Notes under the pieces: generated by a model
Seen by the model: only the letters and a program-made list of their open reading frames with translations
Told to the model about the DNA's origin: nothing
Databases searched by the model: none
Program-made: the position numbers and the translations under genes
Shown: piece after piece, positions 1-5,920 of the stretch
Layout: each line of letters opens with the position of its first letter
Numbering within the stretch: position 1 is the first letter of the stretch
Assembly (NCBI GenBank): GCA_043811005.1
Contig: JBDRNO010000044.1
Location: 1-6,516 of the forward strand
DNA length: 6,516 nt
Source: JBDRNO01 sp043811005
Lineage (GTDB): Bacteria > Bacteroidota > Bacteroidia > NORP154
Direction of reading: 5' to 3'

Positions 1-3000
1 GGACACGCAACAGGAAATGGTGGGCAAATGAGTTGGTAGGGCGTTTCTTTTATGCTTACACCATTATTCTCAAAAGACGAATATTCAGCTGTGATCATTC
101 CCCCTCCGTAACCCAAATGATAGCCAAGATTAAGGCAAATACTTATAAGACATATTTGCGGTGGGGGACAATATTGTGGCGGTTCGGGAAAGCATATTAC
201 ACTTTTGCCCAGTAGTACCGCTACATGTGCCCGGCTTATTATTGATGAACCACTCACAAGCAACCTTCCTTGATTTGGCGGTATTTGTGTCTGAGATTTA
301 TCACCCCACACCTCAATACCCTGCCACATTGTACCACAATCTGTAAGACCTGTTAGTATGGTGCTATTTCCAAGTCTTAATATAGCAGTCCGTTCTACAA
401 TGATCTTTCCATAAAGACCAAATTCTATGGTTTTTCCATTAAGAGTTAAAGCCTGTCCGCTTTTAATACGCAATGTGCCCCGCATCTTTAACTCATTACT
501 CACAAACATGCTTAAAAAAGCACTTGCATCAGATGATGAACTAATGGTATAATCACCATCAACATCATAAGTCACCTGTGTATTTGAACAGCAATTTGTA
601 TTATATAAAGCAGTTGAAGGAACAATTGTTATTACCTCATCAACACTATGAAATCTCCCACAAGCATCTTCGGCTGTTAAAATCACTTGGAAGTATCCAG
701 GAGTATCATAAACATATGAAACCTGCACACTGGAAGTAGTCAGTGTACTTCCATCACCAAACTGCCATGTATATGTTACTCCGAGGATACTAGGAGAGGT
801 GTTTGTGAATGTATAAGGATTGGCAGCATCGCTCATGCACACTTCCGGATAGGTTGTAGTGATTGTAAAACTTGCCTGAGGAAAGATGTCAATTGTATTT
901 ATTGTTGCACTTGCTGTGGCTGTACAACCATTGACATCAGTAACTGTTACTGAATAGATTCCCCCAGCTAAATTTTGCGCAATAGGTGTTGTTTGACTTC
1001 CTGCTGCTGCATCCCATAGGTAATCATAAGAGGGTGTTCCTCCTGATGCGGTTACTGTTGCTGATCCATCTTGTGCGCCAGGACAAGTTTCATCTGTGGT
1101 CGAAACAATTCCTGCGATCACTTCATCTGAATCTGTTAATGTTACAGTGGCATTTGCCGTACAACCATTATCATCGGTAACAATAACAGTATAAGTTCCT
1201 GCCCCAAGATTAACTGCTGTCGTTCCTATTTGAACAGGTATAGTATTCCATTCAAAAAAATAAGGAGATGTGCCACCACCAGGCGTTACCGTTGCTGTAC
1301 CATCACTATTTCCATCACATAATGGATTAGTGCTCGCTGTAATTGTAGCAGTAACCGGATTTGTTACTGTAACAGTAACCTGATCTGTTAGGGAGCAACC
1401 AGCCTGACTACCAGTTACAACAGTTCCCGGATTTGTATGTAGTGTCCTGTTTAATTGATATGTGGTAGTTTGGTCCGGATCATTAATTAGAAGTTGGGTT
1501 TCATCAAGCGGAGCCTCCATTGAAGTACCATCACCGGAAAAAACCGTCCAAGCATATGTAATGTTATCCACTGTGCACAACAGAGGGTCTCCAATCAGTA
1601 AATCTCCGCATGTGATTGATTCGTCCAATCCAGCAGAAAAATTGTCTTCAATTAATTCAATATCATCTATATTAACAGATGCATATCCCCCATCCGGGTA
1701 TTTTTCCGGATAAATCCAGATCATATCAAATGCTAATCCAGTATTATTTTGAAAACATACTGTTACTTGTTCAAAGTTGCTGCCTGTAGTTATTATTAAT
1801 TCGTGAAGCACTAATAATTGGTCTATTGGGACAGCGGGAACTGTTGTAACATTATTATCAAATGGTAATCCAGAATTAATGGATCGAACTAACCTAACGT
1901 AGAGATTTACCGTATTTCCAAACCCGATTCTTCTTTTATAGGAAAAAATATAATTTCCAGAAGGTTGAACGTCAACATAACCTACTATTCCCTCACCATC
2001 ACTATTACCCGAAGCATATTGTGACCACATTAATACAAATGGGTTTGTTCCTAAAAACCCTATACGCGGAGTAAAGTGTGAAGCTAACCAATCGTCAACT
2101 TCTCCTGGTATTGGGATACCACTACAGCACATAGGATCTAATTCGGAAAAATCACCATTACAAATTTGATTGCAGTCAGCAGGTATAGCGCAAGTAACAT
2201 TTCCACAAGGGGTTACCAGAATTCTAATACAAGTTATATTTCCCGTGATAGTTCCGTTTGTAGGTTGATATGTTATACATACAATACCTGGCTGATCTAC
2301 AACATAATCAAAACTTGTTCCTGGAATTACATTTGTTATCGATCCGGTCCCGCTTACAATCTGCTCACATTGGAATGTTAAACCAGTCCCCATATCATTT
2401 GCTAAAGGGTATATAGTAATAAAATTACCAGAACAGTTCTCTAAAAGGTATTGCTCATTTGTACAAGTATTTGGAAATCCATCATTTACCCCGGCTATGA
2501 TGGGATTTGTGGGACATCCATTTACAGCAATTGAAAAATACATTCCATCACCAAACGTATTGGTAGTTTGATAACCAATGTCACATAAAACACTTACTTC
2601 AGCATCAGTAATATATCTTCGTATTTCAGTTTTAGCTATACCGGGATTCATTACATAATTCGGTGTAAGACCTCCACAATTAGTTGCAAAGTGACTTAAA
2701 CTGGAACCTTCAAAGTAACCACTTGTGGGAGCAAATACCGGGTGAGGGCCTGTAGAGCCATCAAAAACAACATTTGTGCAACCGGAAGTAATAACAGCTG
2801 AAGTGAGAGCTGGATTAAATTCTGCGCTATAACATCCCCCCGTCAAATCAATAAAAGGAATCCCACCAGCAGTTTCCAGATATATATCAAAACGAGAATA
2901 ATGATCGGAAAACGTAGCTGGCCCAATACTGAGTCCATTTGCATCAATCAATGACGCAAATCCTAATGTATGAAGAACTTCATGTAATATTACTGAATAT

Positions 3001-5717
3001 AAATCAAATTGATCTGCTCCTATAGGATATAAACCAGGATCAAAATTCCAAGTTGTGCCAGCGCCAAACTCCGGCTCCAGGTTAAATTTGACATTAATAT
3101 ACCCATCATATAAATCGGGATCTTTTACTCCACCATTGATCGCTTTCCAAACTTGGCAATCAATTATTCCTGTAGTATTACCACAACAAGGAATATAATA
3201 AGGAGATGCTGAAGCTAACGCATCATCCGGAACACCAGTTGAACCAACTTTTATTTTTACAACAGGATTTACGCCTCCACACTGAGAATTTACAAGCAAA
3301 ACGGAAATGTCAGAAAAAACCTGACAAATTACAGTTTCCATTAATCCTGCATCTGCTTCAGCATTAAAATCAGTAGTAGTTTCTATTAAAAATATTCCAC
3401 CCCAACAACTACCACCTATTGCAGTAATATCTCCCTTACTGAATCGATTACCAAACCTATCAAAAATCAATCCAGTAGTATCCTGTTGTGTAGAATCATA
3501 TCCTCCTATTTCTATTGGATATTCCACAGTGGGTTCAATACTGATCTTTGTCACAAAAGCATCATTGGGACCCCCGCCGAAAGTGGTCTGAAAAGCCCCT
3601 GCAGTGGTATCAAAGTCAGTTGAGCTGGTGTTTCCGGTCACGTATGCATTACCGTATGCATCCAAAACAAGGCCAACACCGGCATCATTAGCACTACCCC
3701 CAAGAAAAGTGGAAAAGACAAGGTCACTGTTACCATTCCCTGCTGGGTTTAATTTTATTACGAAACCATCGTAGTTACCTCCTCCAAATGTGCCCTGTGT
3801 GGCATCCGGAGTTATCGGAAAGTCAGTGGATGGAGTATGGCCGGTGACATAGATGTAACCGGAGGTATCTACGTAGATGTCACGTCCCATCTCGCTACTA
3901 GCAGTGCCGCTGCCGCCAAGATAGGTAGAGTATAAAAGTGCAGTTCCGGTAGCATTCAACATGGTAACAAAGGCATCCATGCTTCCCCCGCTATAAGTGG
4001 TCTGAAAAGCCCCTGCAGTGATATCAAAGTCAGTTGAAGGAGTGTGTCCGGTCACATAAGCATTGCCGGTAGCATCCACCGCAATGCTCCGACTATTTTC
4101 ATCCCGGGAAAAAAGCGTACCGCCACTGCCGCCGAGCAGCGTAGAATAAATAAGGTCAGAAGAGCCATTCCCTGCAGGGGTGATCTTCGCCACAAAGATG
4201 TCAATACCGCCAGATTTTACTGTCTGAAAAGCTCCCGGAGAAATAGGTAAGTTAGTTGAATTGGTGAACCCTGATATGTAAGCATCTCCTGAAGCATCAA
4301 TTGCAACAATTGCAACACCTCCAAAACCAAGTTCATCGAGACTGCCACCGAAGTAGGTGGAGTAGAGATATGCAGTGGCGTTGGCATTCACTTTCGCCAG
4401 TACAAAGTCAAATTTGCCAGCATTAGTGGTTTGAAAAGCCCCTGGTGTGGTATAAAAGTCAGTTGAAGTGCTGTGCCCTGCTACATAGGCGTTGCCAGAG
4501 GCATCTACGGCAATACCAAAAGACTCATCATTACCGCTGGCTCCAAGATAGGTGGAATAAACAAGTGCACTGCCGTCAACACTCAGCTTTGTTAAGACAA
4601 TGTCATCGCCTCCACCAGCGTGATTGGGTTGAACCACCGCATTAAGACCAGTCTGGGGAAAAGTTGGGAAATCGAAAGAAGTGACCCATGATGTTACGTA
4701 GGCATTACCAATAACGTCTATGGCAATTCTGGGTTCTTGCTCCCTGTAGCTACCGCCCAGATAGGTAGAATAGATAAGGGTACTCCCATCAGGAGAGAGC
4801 TTAGACACGAAAATATCTTGTGCGTCTGAGCCGGTTCCTGGACCGGCTTTGATTGTGTCATAAGCCCCGGTCGTTGTTGGGAAATCAGTTGAGCGGGTAA
4901 TTCCTGCTATATAGACATTGCCGCTGCCATCTATCGCAATATCACTACCGCTATCATTACTACCGCCTCCAAGGAAGGTAGAGTAAATCAACACAGGATC
5001 AATGACCAAAGGACGGGATGCATCGTATTCGGCTACTTCAAATCCAACCAGATGTTGAGCCATTAGAACATAACGACCGTCAACAGGTTGCCTGTAACCG
5101 TTAACTTCATAGTAGATTACCGGTTTGGTCTGGATAAGCTGATCACCATCTATTTTCAGCACAAGGTTGCCCTGTTCATCGACAATAATATCATCCACAC
5201 CTTCGAAACTCAACCGGATTTTATCAGGATCACCTCCCGGAGCAATTACAAAGTCATACTCCAACTGATTATTCTTACCATAATAAATCAGGTCTATATT
5301 GGGGTAAATATTATGATATTTTACTTTTGTATAATTAGGAATGTTTGTGTGCCACTTTTTTGAATTGTTACCCTTGAAATAATTACTTTTCGCAGACAAT
5401 TGATCCATCCCTTTTACATGAGCTAAAGGATTGGCTCCCAGAACCTTCATACGAACAACGGCTCTTTCAAGCGACATAACAACCTCACCGGCAGTTAAAA
5501 ATAAGCAATAACCTTTGCCCCGGGATATAAAGTCTACACACTCATCAACCTGTCCTTTATTAGCTTCAAATCTCAATGGCATTTTTCCGTAATTCTTGGA
5601 AATTACATTTGGCTGATCATTGCGGGTTTTTGCATTTACAGCCGTAAACATAAATGTGAGAGTATACAAGCATCCTGCAAAAAATAAAAACTTAATTAAA
5701 TACTTTGTTGTTTTCAT
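1..5717 (-). CDS. Giant secreted multidomain protein: DUF7948-type domain, SBBP propeller, zinc metallopeptidase, SprB/PKD adhesin modules (3' end outside window)
   Basis: An uninterrupted frame of 1905 complete codons runs from ATG 5715-5717 to the left edge. An in-frame TAA at 5724-5726, two codons before the ATG, fixes the start; there is no Shine-Dalgarno sequence, as is common in Bacteroidota. Residues 1-29 form a signal peptide (KTTKYLIK, a hydrophobic stretch, AVNA|K). Residues 47-240 match the domain that precedes SBBP repeats (RFEANKGQVD, SNYFKGN, YPNIDLIYYG, QLEYDFVIAPGGDP, PLVIDPV), DUF7948 as I recall. Then come seven SBBP repeats (243-726), a zincin peptidase domain (about 735-1050), a cadherin/Ig-like domain (1062-1171), an NGDF-type jelly-roll-like domain (about 1182-1358), an Ig/PKD-like domain (1361-1453), two SprB repeats (1456-1606), a PKD domain (1613-1700, WQFGDGS and YVYDTPGYFQV) and the start of a probable beta-helix (from about 1713, GKIIVERTAILRLGNST, MWQGIEVWG). 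Inferred role: surface-exposed or secreted adhesin with protease activity, probably T9SS-exported; the sorting domain would lie beyond the edge. The substrate is unknown. Confidence 0.93.
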   Translation of the reverse strand, partial: MKTTKYLIKFLFFAGCLYTLTFMFTAVNAKTRNDQPNVISKNYGKMPLRFEANKGQVDECVDFISRGKGYCLFLTAGEVVMSLERAVVRMKVLGANPLAHVKGMDQLSAKSNYFKGNNSKKWHTNIPNYTKVKYHNIYPNIDLIYYGKNNQLEYDFVIAPGGDPDKIRLSFEGVDDIIVDEQGNLVLKIDGDQLIQTKPVIYYEVNGYRQPVDGRYVLMAQHLVGFEVAEYDASRPLVIDPVLIYSTFLGGGSNDSGSDIAIDGSGNVYIAGITRSTDFPTTTGAYDTIKAGPGTGSDAQDIFVSKLSPDGSTLIYSTYLGGSYREQEPRIAIDVIGNAYVTSWVTSFDFPTFPQTGLNAVVQPNHAGGGDDIVLTKLSVDGSALVYSTYLGASGNDESFGIAVDASGNAYVAGHSTSTDFYTTPGAFQTTNAGKFDFVLAKVNANATAYLYSTYFGGSLDELGFGGVAIVAIDASGDAYISGFTNSTNLPISPGAFQTVKSGGIDIFVAKITPAGNGSSDLIYSTLLGGSGGTLFSRDENSRSIAVDATGNAYVTGHTPSTDFDITAGAFQTTYSGGSMDAFVTMLNATGTALLYSTYLGGSGTASSEMGRDIYVDTSGYIYVTGHTPSTDFPITPDATQGTFGGGNYDGFVIKLNPAGNGNSDLVFSTFLGGSANDAGVGLVLDAYGNAYVTGNTSSTDFDTTAGAFQTTFGGGPNDAFVTKISIEPTVEYPIEIGGYDSTQQDTTGLIFDRFGNRFSKGDITAIGGSCWGGIFLIETTTDFNAEADAGLMETVICQVFSDISVLLVNSQCGGVNPVVKIKVGSTGVPDDALASASPYYIPCCGNTTGIIDCQVWKAINGGVKDPDLYDGYINVKFNLEPEFGAGTTWNFDPGLYPIGADQFDLYSVILHEVLHTLGFASLIDANGLSIGPATFSDHYSRFDIYLETAGGIPFIDLTGGCYSAEFNPALTSAVITSGCTNVVFDGSTGPHPVFAPTSGYFEGSSLSHFATNCGGLTPNYVMNPGIAKTEIRRYITDAEVSVLCDIGYQTTNTFGDGMYFSIAVNGCPTNPIIAGVNDGFPNTCTNEQYLLENCSGNFITIYPLANDMGTGLTFQCEQIVSGTGSITNVIPGTSFDYVVDQPGIVCITYQPTNGTITGNITCIRILVTPCGNVTCAIPADCNQICNGDFSELDPMCCSGIPIPGEVDDWLASHFTPRIGFLGTNPFVLMWSQYASGNSDGEGIVGYVDVQPSGNYIFSYKRRIGFGNTVNLYVRLVRSINSGLPFDNNVTTVPAVPIDQLLVLHELIITTGSNFEQVTVCFQNNTGLAFDMIWIYPEKYPDGGYASVNIDDIELIEDNFSAGLDESITCGDLLIGDPLLCTVDNITYAWTVFSGDGTSMEAPLDETQLLINDPDQTTTYQLNRTLHTNPGTVVTGSQAGCSLTDQVTVTVTNPVTATITASTNPLCDGNSDGTATVTPGGGTSPYFFEWNTIPVQIGTTAVNLGAGTYTVIVTDDNGCTANATVTLTDSDEVIAGIVSTTDETCPGAQDGSATVTASGGTPSYDYLWDAAAGSQTTPIAQNLAGGIYSVTVTDVNGCTATASATINTIDIFPQASFTITTTYPEVCMSDAANPYTFTNTSPSILGVTYTWQFGDGSTLTTSSVQVSYVYDTPGYFQVILTAEDACGRFHSVDEVITIVPSTALYNTNCCSNTQVTYDVDGDYTISSSSDASAFLSMFVSNELKMRGTLRIKSGQALTLNGKTIEFGLYGKIIVERTAILRLGNSTILTGLTDCGTMWQGIEVWGDKSQTQIPPNQGRLLVSGSSIISRAHVAVLLGKSVICFPEPPQYCPPPQICLISICLNLGYHLGYGGGMITAEYSSFENNGVSIKETPYQLICPPFPVAC
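900..1352 (-). repeat. Two tandem SprB repeats
   Basis: Residues 1456-1528 and 1532-1606. Both carry the SprB pattern: a Cys near the start (CDGNSDGTATV, CPGAQDGSATV), a Gly-Gly-Thr turn and aromatic strand (GGTSPYFFEW, GGTPSYDYLW), then G-x-Y-T/S-V-x-V-T-D-x-N-G-C (GTYTVIVTDDNGC, GIYSVTVTDVNGC). The family is named after SprB, the mobile surface adhesin of gliding flavobacteria, but it also occurs in many non-gliding Bacteroidota surface proteins, so it indicates surface exposure more than gliding. The PKD domain follows directly. Confidence 0.9.
2568..3515 (-). other. Embedded zincin metallopeptidase domain (HEVLHTLG)
   Basis: About residues 735-1050. The signature HEVLHTLGF is at 912-920 (His912, Glu913, His916), preceded by a hydrophobic-polar helix (FDLYSVIL). 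The HExxHxxG pattern places it among metzincin-like zinc peptidases, but the position three residues after the Gly is Ser922, not His or Asp. A His in GSSLSH (His1009) followed by YVMNP (Met1023) and a helix ending LCDIGY (1044-1049) matches the layout of a family of secreted bacterial peptidases in which the third ligand is distant, as in leishmanolysin (M8). Ten cysteines (771, 798, 813, 844, 845, 854, 961, 980, 1014, 1045) could form disulfides outside the cytoplasm. Catalytic residues appear intact, so activity is plausible; substrate unknown. Confidence 0.82.
3540..4991 (-). repeat. Seven tandem SBBP beta-propeller repeats
   Basis: Residues 243-726 contain seven tandem units starting at about 243, 314, 385, 450, 522, 594 and 666, spaced 65-72 residues with a final unit of about 60. 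Each begins with a version of LIYSTYLGGS, continues with IAVDASGNAYVTG and T.STDFPTTPGAFQTT, and ends with DAFVTKLN. This is the SBBP (beta-propeller) repeat. Seven units are enough to close one seven-bladed propeller, a fold normally used for protein or glycan binding. Blade 2 is the most degenerate: VTSWVTSFDF replaces the usual AGHTSSTDF, and GAFQTT is lost. Blade 4 has a small in-frame insertion. Blades 5 and 7 are almost identical at DNA level over 43 bases. Ligand unknown. Confidence 0.9.
4998..5579 (-). other. N-terminal DUF7948-type domain preceding the propeller
   Basis: Residues 47-240 of the giant protein. The order of conserved blocks is characteristic: RFEANKGQVD at 49-58, KSNYFKGNNSKKWHTNIPNY around 110-129, then KYHNIYPNIDLIYYG, LEYDFVIAPGGDPDKIRLSF and PLVIDPVLIYST leading straight into the first propeller blade. 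In the proteins I know with this block, it sits directly before SBBP repeats in secreted proteins of Bacteroidota, Acidobacteriota and Planctomycetota. Its function is unknown to me; a capping or folding role for the propeller is only a guess. The assignment rests on remembered family sequence, not on a search. Confidence 0.8.
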
Positions 5718-5830
5718 AATTTTTTAGATTTTTTGAAAATAATTATAATATAGGATTATCTATAAAATTTTTAATATTATAGTGTATATTTTCAACCTCC
5801 AAATCAAAATTTCCAAATTCTTACTTTTAC

Positions 5831-5884
5831 AAATGAGCATTTTCGTATATTTGCATTTCTCAAATGCTTTTATTTTAAGCATTT
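5831..5884. repeat. Cluster of overlapping inverted repeats (AAATGC/GCATTT)
   Basis: Three perfect inverted repeats are packed into 54 bases: AAATG-AG-CATTT (5831-5842), GCATTT-CTC-AAATGC (5853-5867) and AAATGCTT-TTATTTT-AAGCATTT (5862-5884). The AAATGC block at 5862-5867 is shared by the last two, so those hairpins would exclude each other. The cluster flanks and touches the TATATTTG element, as an operator would. It could instead form RNA hairpins in the leader of the plus-strand gene. No regulator can be named. Confidence 0.5.
5846..5853 (+). promoter_or_regulatory. Bacteroidota-type -7 promoter element TATATTTG
   Basis: TATATTTG matches the Bacteroidota sigma-ABfr consensus TAnnTTTG at every fixed base. 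It would start transcription near 5860 and give a leader of about 60 bases before the ATG at 5921. The expected -33 element (TTTG or TTG, about 19-23 bases upstream) is not evident; that position holds TTACTTTTAC (5821-5830). In an AT-rich region a match can arise by chance. Confidence 0.5.
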
Positions 5885-5920
5885 AAGCTAATTTGGAGTT
5901 TTCATATTCTTACTGTTACA

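Larger units (their letters stand above)
5718..5920. promoter_or_regulatory. Divergent AT-rich intergenic control region
   Basis: These 203 bases separate the two divergently transcribed genes and are the only non-coding stretch in the window. It is strongly AT-rich. It must hold the promoters of both genes unless they are transcribed from further away. I see one good promoter element for the plus-strand gene (5846-5853), a group of short inverted repeats around it (5831-5884) and a 16-base imperfect direct repeat. I found no convincing TAnnTTTG element pointing toward the minus-strand gene, and no terminator. Confidence 0.7.

Noticed and set aside
33..346. Short plus-strand open frames at 33-215 and 161-346
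   Set aside because: They lie antisense inside the uninterrupted minus-strand coding frame, have no family-like sequence and no start signals; they are shadows of the beta-helix region.
1803..1808. Second His-Glu pair in VLHELII (residues 1305-1306) as another zinc site
   Set aside because: No second His follows at the HExxH spacing, and it lies in a beta-rich jelly-roll-like domain.
986..5363. Further plus-strand open frames (986-1180, 1462-1713, 2166-2381, 4044-4250, 4445-4645, 5088-5363)
   Set aside because: All are antisense to the giant gene, whose minus-strand translation shows clear domains throughout these intervals. Their sequences look like reverse-strand artefacts (for example His/Leu/Arg-rich runs).
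5649..5651. Alternative start at Met23 of the giant gene
   Set aside because: It would cut away most of the signal peptide. The ATG at 5715-5717 is preceded by an in-frame stop two codons upstream and gives a complete signal peptide.
5670..5717. Possible lipoprotein signal (FAGC, Cys16)
   Set aside because: The hydrophobic stretch before Cys16 is too short and hydrophobic residues continue after it to AVNA; an ordinary signal peptidase I site after residue 29 fits better.
5744..5781. Inverted repeat TATAATAT / ATATTATA as terminator or operator
   Set aside because: It contains only A and T with a 22-base spacer; such repeats are expected by chance in this AT-rich stretch.
5718..5830. Promoter for the minus-strand gene
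   Set aside because: The best candidate, TTGATTTG on the minus strand, breaks the TAnnTTTG consensus and lacks a convincing upstream element; too weak to annotate.
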